DNA of 64,000 nucleotides from Algoriphagus aquimarinus (GTDB taxonomy: Bacteria; Bacteroidota; Bacteroidia; Cytophagales; Cyclobacteriaceae), in the NCBI RefSeq assembly GCF_007997215.1, contig NZ_VORW01000013.1, positions 52,969-116,968 of the forward strand, read 5' to 3'. The notes beneath the pieces are model-generated. The model was not told where the DNA came from and made no database searches. It saw only the letters and a program-made list of their open reading frames with translations. The stretch's first letter is position 1; each line of letters opens with the position of its first letter. Below, one piece after another: positions 1-7,279 of the stretch. A program made the translations under genes and the position numbers.

Positions 1-247
1 ATTTCTTAAACTTATCAGACTCCCTCAATTTCTTCAAAACCTCAAGGCCATTCATTTTAGGCATATTAATATCCAAAAATACTAGATAGGGGGTTGGAGG
101 TGGATTATTAATAGCCGCCATCAATTCAACTCCATCAGCATGGGTTACCACTTCATAGTTACCGCCGATTTGCTTGATAATTAGCTTAAAAAACTCCAAA
201 TCATCCAAGTCATCATCAGCATAAAATATAGTTAGTTTCTCATTCAT
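1..247 (-). CDS. CheY-like response regulator, 3' end outside window
   Basis: The first 82 residues of a receiver domain are visible; the C-terminus lies beyond the left edge. The acidic pocket is D11-D13 (motif YADDDLDD), and the likely phosphorylated aspartate is D59 in the motif FLDINMPKMNG. This is the normal beginning of a CheY/Rcp1-type single-domain receiver of about 140 residues. It would accept a phosphate from a histidine kinase in the cytoplasm. The cognate kinase is not visible. The ATG at 247 is the only good start, since the acidic pocket follows directly. An A9G11 tract lies about 115 bp upstream of it. Confidence 0.85.
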   Translation of the reverse strand, partial: MNEKLTIFYADDDLDDLEFFKLIIKQIGGNYEVVTHADGVELMAAINNPPPTPYLVFLDINMPKMNGLEVLKKLRESDKFKK

Positions 248-577
248 GGTGCAAAATTTCGATCGCTATCAGCAGGGTGTTTAGCAAAGGTACGGAAAAT
301 TATGCCTGAGTACTCAAGGTCGAATTTGGATAGTTGGTTGGTGACCCACCCCCGACCCCTAAAAAAAAAGGGGGGGGGGGATAGAATTTGGTTCCGGCAC
401 GGCGGACGGGAGGCAGTTGTTGGTTGTTGATTCTTGATACTAATGTCTTGACACTTATGTCTTGCCTCTTGGTTCTAGAATCTTGACTATGGACTCTAAA
501 TCCCCACCATTTATCATTGAATTACCCCTACGAACAAAGGAATAGCCAAAAATATGCTCCAAAAAAGGAGAATCTGA

Positions 578-585
578 TATATTTG
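578..585 (+). promoter_or_regulatory. Putative -7 element (TATATTTG) of the cytochrome lipoprotein gene
   Basis: TATATTTG fits the Bacteroidota -7 consensus TAnnTTTG, 52 bp before the ATG at 637. No clear TTG is present at the -33 spacing, so this is only moderately supported. The box overlaps the left arm of the hairpin at 582-608. Confidence 0.4.
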
Positions 586-608
586 AGGTCGCAAACTGCG
601 ACCTCAAA
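582..608. repeat. Perfect 12-bp inverted repeat with 3-nt loop
   Basis: TTTGAGGTCGCA at 582-593 and its exact complement at 597-608 are separated by AAC. No T-run follows on either strand, so it does not look like a simple terminator. It lies between the putative -7 box and the start of the downstream gene and could be an operator or a 5' UTR hairpin. Confidence 0.6.
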
Positions 609-636
609 ATAATAAACCTCTAATTTCATTTTTAGC

Positions 637-3300
637 ATGTCTAAAATTTCGTTTCCAGTTATAGCAATAGCTGGCGGTCTATTGGCTTTTGGATGCTCTA
701 GTCCCGACACAAGAAAAGCTGACTTAGAAGAGCTTACCAATTACTACCCACAATACCCTCTAGACACCGCGAAGCATGGTGCCGACAGCACCGAATTGAT
801 CATGACAAATTTCGCAGGGCCGGACATCGTTCCAAGTCCAGCTGCTTTATCAGTTTCTCCTAATGGAAATGTTTTCGTAGGAGTAGACATGATGGGTTCA
901 CTGGGTAAAGAGCCCGGAAAAGGCGCAATTGTTCGCTTGGTAGATAGTAACAATGACGGCGAACTTGATTCACATACTGAATTTGTCAAAGTAGATAATC
1001 CACGTGGTATCATCGCTGTAAGAGATCAAGTCTTCGTACTTCACACACAGTTTTCAGAGGAAACCGGTGAAGCTTCAGGAATGAATTTGGTGGTTTTTGA
1101 GGACAAGGATAACGACGGTGTGGCTGATGGTCCTGCCAAAATGCTTATTGAAGGAATTTCCTCTCCAGTCTCTCTCCGTTCCCGTGGAACAGATCACTCT
1201 ACCAATGGTATCCGTATGGGTATCGATGGCTGGATCTATATAGCCGTAGGAGATTTTGGTTTTCCAGATGCTGTAGATAGAGACGGAACGCATATGACCA
1301 TGCTTGGCGGCGGAATTGTCCGTGTACGTCCTGACGGCACCGAAATGGAAGAATATATCCATGGAACTAGAAACATCTACGATGTGGCTATTGATCCATT
1401 TATGAATATTTATACGCGTGGCAATACCAACGATGGCGGTGGCTGGAACATTCGTTTCATTCACTACACGCAGTCTGGTGAATATGGCTACCCTAACTTT
1501 TTCAAAAACTTCACTGAAGAAACCATTCCTGCACTAGTAGATCTAGGCGGCGGATCCGGTACAGGAAGTTACTTCATGGATGATGATAGATGGCCAGCCA
1601 AATACAATCACGTGCCGATGATGGCAGATTGGGGCAGAAGCCAATTGTACATTCACCGTGTGACAATGGATGGTGCTGGTTTTACACAGCAAGATGAGGA
1701 ATTCATCAAACTTCCACAGATTTCAGATCTAGATGTGGATGGTTCTGGCCGTATGTTCCTTGCCGCTTGGAATGGTGCGGGATACTTCGGTAGCCCAGAG
1801 AAAGGCTATGTTGTTCGTGTAGTTCCTAAAGACTGGACATACGAACCTTTCCCTGACTTGAAGACTGCTACGATCGAAGAATTGACAGCATTGCTCAAAG
1901 CGAATAATTCAGTTTCACGTTTCCACGCACAGCGCGAACTACTTGCCCGCTTCCCAGACGAAGCTGGAGCAGCAGCACTTTCAGTAGCTACAGATAAAAC
2001 ACTTTCCCTTGAAGCAAGAGTGGCAGGTATTTACACCTATGCTCAGGCTACCTGCGAAAACGGTAACGGTGAATTGATGAAATTAAGCCTGGAAGAGAAG
2101 ATTAGAGAGTTTGCTCTTAGAGCTTTGGCAGATCGCAAAACCTGTCTTCAGGGCGTTCCACTTGATCCATTCATTGAAGGGGTAACTGATCCTAATGACC
2201 GAGTGAAATCAGCAGCGATTGTTGCCTTGGGAAGAATCGGAAATCCAGAAGCAGCGGAGGAATTGCTAAAAGTAAGCGTACCTACTTCATTCAAGCAGCC
2301 TGAGAAAGGCACCGAAGGCCCACACGCAACTCCTAATTCAGCGATTATTCTTCCTCACATAGCTGTGAAATCACTGGTAAAACTTCATGCAGTAGATGCA
2401 GCAGTAAATGCTATTGGAACAGAAAACTCAAAAATCGCACTTTGGACTTTGCGCTACATGCATGATCCAAAAGCCGTAGATGGTTTGATTAAAGCCTATG
2501 GTGACACAGACAATATGGAGTTGAAAGCGGAAATCTTGGGCACACTTTCTAGATTGTACAAGAAAGAAGCTCCTTATGACGGTTCATGGTGGTGGGGCAC
2601 TCGCCCAGATACGCATGGTCCGTATTACAAGGCAATCACTTGGGAATCTTCTGATAAGATCAAAGACTTCTTGGTTGGCGAGCGAAATGCGCAAGATGAC
2701 CCGACGAAAAGACAATTCTTCGCTGAGCTTAATGAGCGAAACAGAATGGAAATCGAGGAATTTGGAGAAGAGCAGTCCAACTTAGTCATCCAAGAAACAG
2801 AAGTTGATCTGGAGAAAATCAAGAGCAAAAAAGGACAAGTAGGCGCCACGTCTATTGAAGATGTGATGATCGCGGTACAAGATCTCAAAGGAGATCCTAT
2901 CAAAGGAAAAGCACTCTTCACTAGCCAGGGTTGTGTAGCCTGTCATAGCATAGAGAAAGGTCAGCCGTTGAAAGGTCCATTTATGGGGCAAATCGGCTCG
3001 ATCATGAATCGCTCTCAGATCACTGAATCTATCCTGAAACCAAACGCTTCTATCTCACAGGGTTTTGCTTCAGTTCTTATCTCTACCAATGACGATAAGA
3101 GCTACATGGGCTTCGTCACTGCAGAGACAGCAAATGAAGTGGTACTTCAGGACATCACTGGCACAGCTACCAAACTGGATAAGGCTACAATCAAAACACG
3201 TAAGGTGATGGAAACTTCCATGATGCCTCCTGGTTTGGTTAACTCCCTTTCCTATGAAGAACTGGCTTCCTTGATTACTTATCTGCAGCAGCAGAAATAA
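637..3300 (+). CDS. PVC-type haem-binding lipoprotein: sorbosone-dehydrogenase-like propeller, HEAT repeats, cytochrome c
   Basis: An 887-residue exported protein. The N-terminus is a lipoprotein signal with the candidate lipid cysteine at C20 (LLAFGCSS; the -3 residue is A, so the lipobox is not ideal). Residues of about 40-390 look like an NHL/glucose-sorbosone dehydrogenase beta-propeller with calcium-like loops (DSNNDGELD, DKDNDGVADG). About 410-620 is alpha-helical and HEAT-like. The C-terminus carries one haem c motif, C766-V-A-C-H770. This order matches the TIGR02604/TIGR02603 families of membrane-bound dehydrogenases. Electrons from sugar or alcohol oxidation would pass to the haem, but the substrate is unknown. 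It is a single-gene unit with its own terminator. Confidence 0.85.
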   Translation: MSKISFPVIAIAGGLLAFGCSSPDTRKADLEELTNYYPQYPLDTAKHGADSTELIMTNFAGPDIVPSPAALSVSPNGNVFVGVDMMGSLGKEPGKGAIVRLVDSNNDGELDSHTEFVKVDNPRGIIAVRDQVFVLHTQFSEETGEASGMNLVVFEDKDNDGVADGPAKMLIEGISSPVSLRSRGTDHSTNGIRMGIDGWIYIAVGDFGFPDAVDRDGTHMTMLGGGIVRVRPDGTEMEEYIHGTRNIYDVAIDPFMNIYTRGNTNDGGGWNIRFIHYTQSGEYGYPNFFKNFTEETIPALVDLGGGSGTGSYFMDDDRWPAKYNHVPMMADWGRSQLYIHRVTMDGAGFTQQDEEFIKLPQISDLDVDGSGRMFLAAWNGAGYFGSPEKGYVVRVVPKDWTYEPFPDLKTATIEELTALLKANNSVSRFHAQRELLARFPDEAGAAALSVATDKTLSLEARVAGIYTYAQATCENGNGELMKLSLEEKIREFALRALADRKTCLQGVPLDPFIEGVTDPNDRVKSAAIVALGRIGNPEAAEELLKVSVPTSFKQPEKGTEGPHATPNSAIILPHIAVKSLVKLHAVDAAVNAIGTENSKIALWTLRYMHDPKAVDGLIKAYGDTDNMELKAEILGTLSRLYKKEAPYDGSWWWGTRPDTHGPYYKAITWESSDKIKDFLVGERNAQDDPTKRQFFAELNERNRMEIEEFGEEQSNLVIQETEVDLEKIKSKKGQVGATSIEDVMIAVQDLKGDPIKGKALFTSQGCVACHSIEKGQPLKGPFMGQIGSIMNRSQITESILKPNASISQGFASVLISTNDDKSYMGFVTAETANEVVLQDITGTATKLDKATIKTRKVMETSMMPPGLVNSLSYEELASLITYLQQQK

Positions 3301-3328
3301 GTATCAGTCAGTATAATCTGCTTATCAA

Positions 3329-3367
3329 AGCACCTTGGGATTCTAGGATTCCAGGGTGCTTTTTTTT
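3329..3367 (+). terminator. Rho-independent terminator after the cytochrome lipoprotein
   Basis: The stem AGCACC...GGTGCT encloses an imperfect inner stem, starts 29 bp after the stop codon, and is followed by a run of T. Confidence 0.8.
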
Positions 3368-3686
3368 GTTCGGATTTTACCGCGGAGGACACGGAGCTTA
3401 ACGCAGAGGGCACAAGCTAGAGTTGTCCTGCTTCTCCAGAAGCTGGACTGAGCTGAAAAATAATCAATCATCAATGTTCAAACTCAATATTCCAAGTATT
3501 ACCGTTCCGTAGGAACGATTCGTTTGTAGCAAAACGGAATAAATAGCGATACCTCGTTTCATAGGAACGACTCGTAAAATAAGGTCACCATTCGTACCTA
3601 TCGAAGGAGGAAACGATCTTCTATGTCAATCATCTACATACCAGTTGTCCCGCTGGGAGTCATACATTTAGTATTGATTCAAAGAG

Positions 3687-3795
3687 ATGACCACGAAGGG
3701 GTCGAACCTTTCAATACCTGTGCGCCGTGGCGTAACCGCGGGTGAAACCCGTGGAAAAGGTATCGGTGTTGAAACATGGAGCGACCCTAAATGGG
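3687..3795. repeat. 109-bp direct repeat, copy A
   Basis: By eye this is identical to copy B (4066-4174) at 107 of 109 positions. Each copy contains a GACCAC-type hairpin (degenerate in this copy), a large interrupted stem closed by ATACC/GGTAT around CCGCGGGT-GAA-ACCCGTGG, and a final CGACCC-TAAA-TGGG element. Confidence 0.85.
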
Positions 3796-4065
3796 GTTAA
3801 CGCAGAGGGCACAAATTGGGATTTAATACCCTGTATGGCTCAAGTCTTCAGATTTGGACTCAGTATAATGCAGTCTTCGGACTGCTTCCAATGTTAATTT
3901 TCCACCATAGGGTGAGTTGAAAATTATTTATGTTCGACGCCCTTCGGGGTCGTCCAATCTTTTGGTTGATCATCAAACCATGGGTTGCACCCATGGCTAT
4001 TCAGAAGTTTGATCCTTTCAGGATCATCACTGGTAAATACCCAGAGTGAAAATGATTATTTCAGA

Positions 4066-4174
4066 ATGACCACGAAGTGGTCAAACCTTTCAATACCTGT
4101 GCGCCGTGGCGTAACCGCGGGTGAAACCCGTGGAAAAGGTATCGGTGTTGAAACATGGAGCGACCCTAAATGGG
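4066..4174. repeat. 109-bp direct repeat, copy B
   Basis: Second copy, 379 bp downstream of copy A and in the same orientation. Here the first hairpin is perfect (GACCAC-GAA-GTGGTC) and the last one is complete (CGACCC-TAAA-TGGGTCG). Confidence 0.85.
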
Positions 4175-4367
4175 TCGAACTTTTTTGAAACGGATTACAA
4201 ATCCCTAAAAACAGAAAAGCGTAGATACAATCTACGCTTAGCGGGAGAATTATAATGATCTAAAAAACCAACCCTGCAAGGGGTTGAATTAACCACTTTG
4301 GTTAAAAAAATATTCAATGGTCAATGTTCAAACTCAAGGAACAAGGAAGCAGCAGCGCGGTAAATAC

Positions 4368-4403
4368 AAAAAATGCCGTGGCATATACGCATACACCACG
4401 GCA
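4368..4403 (-). terminator. Terminator of the Rieske-DUF5777-YceI operon
   Basis: On the minus strand, TGCCGTGG and CCACGGCA form an 8-bp stem followed by six T. It lies 23 bp after the YceI stop codon. Confidence 0.8.
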
Positions 4404-4425
4404 AAGAATAACCAGTAAGACAACT

Positions 4426-4968
4426 CTATTTTTTGTCTAAGACCATATTTCCCGACACATCCACAACTTCTGCGATCTTGGAGAACACGATGGTTGGGAT
4501 TTCAATCTTGTAATCCTCCAGTTTGACAGGGAATTTGAAGTCGAGCTTCAGCTGCTTTCCATCGGATACTACCGTCCCGGGGATCAACACCTGATGCGAA
4601 ACTCCATGCATGGTCAAGGTGCCTTCTGCAGTTACCTGATAAGTACCCGCTAGGGTAAGATCAGCCTTTTCTTTGATCTTCCCCTTAAACACACTGGTAG
4701 GGAATTTCTCACTTTCCAGGTAGTTTTCATTGAAATGCTCCTGCATTAGCTTGTTTGGAAACTGGAAATCAGTGATCCGCATCTGAACAGCCATTTCATT
4801 GGTTTCCGCATTGATGATAGCGGCGGTTTTTGAATTATCAGCTTGAATATTTTCCAGGAGAGTTTCTGAAAAGAATGACACACTTCCCTTAGTGGTGGAG
4901 AATATATGCTGCGCAAACAGGCTAAGGCTAGAACAGCTCAGCAGGAGTATTAGGGCTAGTTTTTTCAT
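4426..4968 (-). CDS. YceI family periplasmic protein
   Basis: This 180-residue protein has a cleavable signal peptide (residues 1-19, ending LSLFAQ). The mature part matches the YceI lipocalin-like barrel: FSTTKGSVSF at the start, FPTSVFKGKI, GTYQVTAEGTLTMHGVSHQV, and a final strand. YceI proteins bind isoprenoids or similar amphiphiles in a hydrophobic pocket; the ligand here cannot be told. It is the last gene of an operon, two bases behind the DUF5777 protein, and ends at a strong terminator. Confidence 0.85.
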   Translation of the reverse strand: MKKLALILLLSCSSLSLFAQHIFSTTKGSVSFFSETLLENIQADNSKTAAIINAETNEMAVQMRITDFQFPNKLMQEHFNENYLESEKFPTSVFKGKIKEKADLTLAGTYQVTAEGTLTMHGVSHQVLIPGTVVSDGKQLKLDFKFPVKLEDYKIEIPTIVFSKIAEVVDVSGNMVLDKK

Positions 4969-4970
4969 TT

Positions 4971-5906
4971 TTATTTCTTTTTGTTATCACGACTCAAACT
5001 GAAAGTCCTGGCGATATTAAATCCATAAAATATATCTGCATTTTCCCAGGTACCCGTATTCAATGCTATAAAATGCCTGTCCACCATTCCTCTGGCATTG
5101 GTGAAATGTAGCTGGAAAACGTGCCCCCCTGTATCAATATCCACTCCCAGAGAAAGTGAGTTATGATAGGGATAAGGAGTCCCTGTTGCGAGTTGATAGG
5201 CGTTCCGATCTGTGAAATTGTAGTAGTATTCCGCAGACAAGGTGACTCTATTGCTTACTTTATACCTTCCACCCATTCCCAAGGAAAAGAGGTCATTGTC
5301 CATGTAAGGATTCTCCACCTTGTTGATATGCAAAAAGGTTGGAACCAATTGCATGGAAATCTTCTCACTGAATTTTCTTCCGATCAGCAGTTGGCTGGTG
5401 TAGGTAAGTCTCTCCGAATTCTTGTAGAATTTCATTTGACTTTCCGAATTCATCACATAGCCCGTAGCCATGGTATTCAGGTCCATACTTCCATAGGCGG
5501 AAAGTGTAAACGGGAAAACATTTGACTGTCTGAGCAATTTGTATTTGGTATAGAAGTCGTAGGTTTTCTCTTCCGAGCTTCTCCCCACTCCCACCAGCAG
5601 TCTATCCGTGATTCCATATTCTAAACCCAGACGAATTCTGGCTTCATCCAGCCCAAAGAAATTGGAAATAAAGCCACTGTTTACAGAGCCAAATCTATGG
5701 GAAATCCAAAAGTTCAGATGGTTTTTGGAAATAGTCTCCATCGTTTGTCCATTGACCAGACGTGTTGCTTTGAAGGTAGCCTGTGTATAGACTGTTTCCT
5801 TTGGCAATTCTTCATTCAACATCTGCAACAAGTCATCCTGCCCGTAGGCAGCATGGACACTAAATAGCACAATAACCAATGCTATAATTTTCTTTAACAC
5901 GTTCAT
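4971..5906 (-). CDS. DUF5777 family outer-membrane beta-barrel protein
   Basis: A 311-residue protein with a signal peptide ending near residue 22 (HAAYGQ). The rest alternates short amphipathic strands with aromatic girdle residues, typical of a 12-14-stranded outer-membrane barrel. Motifs such as RFGSVNSGFISNFFGLDEA and the closing FYGFNIARTFSL fit the DUF5777 family, which is common in Bacteroidota next to YceI and Rieske genes. Its role is unknown; it may be a channel or scaffold for the neighbouring proteins. It lies 18 bp after the Rieske gene. Confidence 0.75.
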   Translation of the reverse strand: MNVLKKIIALVIVLFSVHAAYGQDDLLQMLNEELPKETVYTQATFKATRLVNGQTMETISKNHLNFWISHRFGSVNSGFISNFFGLDEARIRLGLEYGITDRLLVGVGRSSEEKTYDFYTKYKLLRQSNVFPFTLSAYGSMDLNTMATGYVMNSESQMKFYKNSERLTYTSQLLIGRKFSEKISMQLVPTFLHINKVENPYMDNDLFSLGMGGRYKVSNRVTLSAEYYYNFTDRNAYQLATGTPYPYHNSLSLGVDIDTGGHVFQLHFTNARGMVDRHFIALNTGTWENADIFYGFNIARTFSLSRDNKKK

Positions 5907-5924
5907 GTCAGTTTATCAAAAGGA

Positions 5925-6374
5925 TCAAGCAAATACATGAAGTGAGGTTCCGGCCAACTCTGCGTTATAGGCTTTGATGCCTTTCTTTGCTTCAGAGTTA
6001 AGCCCTTTGCCTTCCAGGGTATATCTAGCACCATGTTCTGTGCAATAGAATTCATCGTTTTTATAGATCACTTTGGATTTATTTTCATGTGAGCATACTT
6101 GTGTAACTGCCGCAAAAGCATCAGTAGAAACTCGTGCTATCACGATCTTATTGACAACGAGATAGCTTCCTACATTCAATAGTTTAGCATTGGCAGCATC
6201 ACTGAGATCCAGTGTAAAATCCACTCCACCGGAACCTGGTGTTCCAGCTGGTGGATCTCCAGCTTCATTGATACAGGAAGACATAGCGGATGCACCGCAA
6301 TAAATTGCAAGTAAGGAGGCGCCCTTAAATCCCATAGATTTAAGGAATTCCATTCGTGAGATTTTCTCGGTCAT
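5925..6374 (-). CDS. Rieske [2Fe-2S] lipoprotein-like electron carrier
   Basis: A 149-residue protein with a Rieske cluster-binding pair: C-S-H in TQVCSHENK and, 16 residues later, C-T-E-H in FYCTEHGARY. The N-terminus (SRMEFLKSMGFKGASLL) looks like a Tat leader but lacks the twin arginine; a possible lipid cysteine follows in SAMSSC. The protein is therefore probably attached to a membrane outside the cytoplasm. It is the first gene of an operon with a DUF5777 barrel and YceI, which suggests a small envelope redox module with an unknown partner. Rieske proteins of bc1 complexes carry two disulphide cysteines that are absent here. Confidence 0.8.
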   Translation of the reverse strand: MTEKISRMEFLKSMGFKGASLLAIYCGASAMSSCINEAGDPPAGTPGSGGVDFTLDLSDAANAKLLNVGSYLVVNKIVIARVSTDAFAAVTQVCSHENKSKVIYKNDEFYCTEHGARYTLEGKGLNSEAKKGIKAYNAELAGTSLHVFA

Positions 6375-6414
6375 GAGTTCTAGTAGTTAGGTTTAATTAT
6401 AAGGGTAGATATAG

Positions 6415-6436
6415 CAAGTGAGTCAATACTCACTTG
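6415..6436. promoter_or_regulatory. Perfect 9-bp inverted repeat upstream of the Rieske operon
   Basis: CAAGTGAGT and ACTCACTTG are separated by 4 bp. It lies 41 bp upstream of the Rieske start and 31 bp after the VIT stop. No T-run follows, so an operator is more likely than a terminator. Confidence 0.45.
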
Positions 6437-6466
6437 GGGTAATATAGATAGGAGTCAAGTAGCGTT

Positions 6467-7177
6467 TTATGCCAAATTCACTCCAAATAGGTATCCAATC
6501 AATGCAGTAATCCCCATGGCTACAGTTCCCCAGAAGGTGATTCGGAGTACAGGTTTGAAGATGGGTGAACCGCCGGTTTTGGCAGAAATAGCTCCCAGAA
6601 ATGCTAAAAATAAAATCGCAGAACCGTAAAGATAGATTTCCATCTGCGCAATGGGCATGAATAAAACTACTACTAGCGGTAGAACCCCTCCGACTGTGAA
6701 AGAAGCTCCAGAGGCCATAGCTGCCTGAATCGGGTGAGCTTGGGAGACTTCATTGATTCCCAATTCATCCCTGACATGTGCTGCCAGCGCGTCTTTTTGA
6801 GTGAGTTCCAAGGCGACAAGTTGGGAAGTTTCCTTACTCAATCCCCGCTGTTCATAGATAGAAGCCAACCTCTGAAGTTCTATCTCGGGCATTTCTTCCA
6901 ATTCCTCCTGTTCTCTCTTGATATCAGCAGTTTCTACGTCAGTCTGAGAGCTTACGCTTACATATTCTCCAGCGGCCATAGAAAGGGCTCCAGCTACAAG
7001 TCCGGCCAGGGTTGCCAAGATTATTGGGTCCCTCAGGTCAGAAGCTGCCGCCACTCCAATAGCCAAGCTAGATGTGGATAATATCCCGTCATTTGCACCC
7101 AGCACAGCAGCTCTTAGCCAATTGCTTCGTTGGACAAAATGCACTGCCAGATAATCGTCCTTTATTGCTGCTTTCAT
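6467..7177 (-). CDS. VIT1/CCC1 family iron or manganese transporter
   Basis: A 236-residue membrane protein with five predicted helices and the VIT family layout: SNWLRAAVLGANDGILSTSS (helix 1, with the conserved D of GANDG), GALSMAAGEYVSVSSQ (helix 2, metal-binding E/Y/S), a soluble acidic loop rich in E (REQEELEEMPEIEL), then ASGASFTVGGVLPL and two final helices. VIT proteins move Fe2+ or Mn2+ out of the cytoplasm, usually by proton exchange, and the acidic loop gathers metal. It appears to be a single gene. Four CTTAAG boxes 60-100 bp upstream suggest control by an OmpR-type regulator. Confidence 0.9.
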   Translation of the reverse strand: MKAAIKDDYLAVHFVQRSNWLRAAVLGANDGILSTSSLAIGVAAASDLRDPIILATLAGLVAGALSMAAGEYVSVSSQTDVETADIKREQEELEEMPEIELQRLASIYEQRGLSKETSQLVALELTQKDALAAHVRDELGINEVSQAHPIQAAMASGASFTVGGVLPLVVVLFMPIAQMEIYLYGSAILFLAFLGAISAKTGGSPIFKPVLRITFWGTVAMGITALIGYLFGVNLA

Positions 7178-7235
7178 TTCTTGAATTTATTTCTTTTGAC
7201 TTTATAACCAGCCTAATAATTACCCTTTGCCTGAA

Positions 7236-7279
7236 TCTTAAGAATATCTTAAGCCTCTCTTAAGCTATCCTTAAGATCC
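7236..7279. promoter_or_regulatory. Four CTTAAG boxes at exact 11-bp spacing upstream of the VIT gene
   Basis: TCTTAAG starts at 7236, 7247 and 7258, and CCTTAAG at 7269, so the period is exactly one helical turn. Tandem CTTAA boxes with this spacing are typical of OmpR/PmrA-type regulators binding as dimers. The array lies 58-102 bp upstream of the VIT start; its last box covers the stop codon of the glycosyltransferase at 7271. Confidence 0.6.

Larger units (their letters stand above)
248..636. other. Intergenic region with homopolymer tract, degenerate repeats and a hairpin
   Basis: There is no credible gene in these 389 bases. They hold a run of nine A followed by eleven G (361-380) preceded by a C-rich stretch, a degenerate series of TGTCTTGA-like words (about 430-500), and a perfect 12-bp hairpin (582-608) just before the downstream cytochrome gene. 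The two genes flanking this region diverge, so promoters for both must lie here. Confidence 0.6.
3379..4341. repeat. Repeat- and hairpin-rich intergenic island, no genes
   Basis: About 1 kb without a plausible gene. From left to right it contains a GCGGAGGACACGGAG-type repeat (3379-3413); a 29-bp stretch found exactly, inverted, at 31116-31144 (3422-3450); CGTTCC-GTA-GGAACG (3503-3517) and CGTTTC-ATA-GGAACG (3555-3569) hairpins; two copies of a 109-bp unit; small palindromes around 3937-3956 and 3978-4018; a 10-bp stem at 4217-4239; and more hairpins at 4269-4306. The short stems with 3- or 4-base loops, each followed by AAC or similar, look like a family of REP-like elements seen in Bacteroidota. 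No transposase or RAYT gene is present. Confidence 0.7.

Noticed and set aside
3687..4174. The two 109-bp units as a CRISPR or tRNA-like array
   Set aside because: Only two long copies with a 270-bp gap; no short regular repeats, no spacers and no cas genes.
3985..4188. A 67-codon open frame over the second 109-bp repeat
   Set aside because: It consists of palindromic repeat sequence with no protein-like pattern or promoter; the same bases in copy A do not keep the frame.
6323..6345. Perfect 9-bp inverted repeat CCTTAAATC/GATTTAAGG
   Set aside because: It lies inside the coding sequence of the Rieske protein leader and is explained by the codons there; probably chance.
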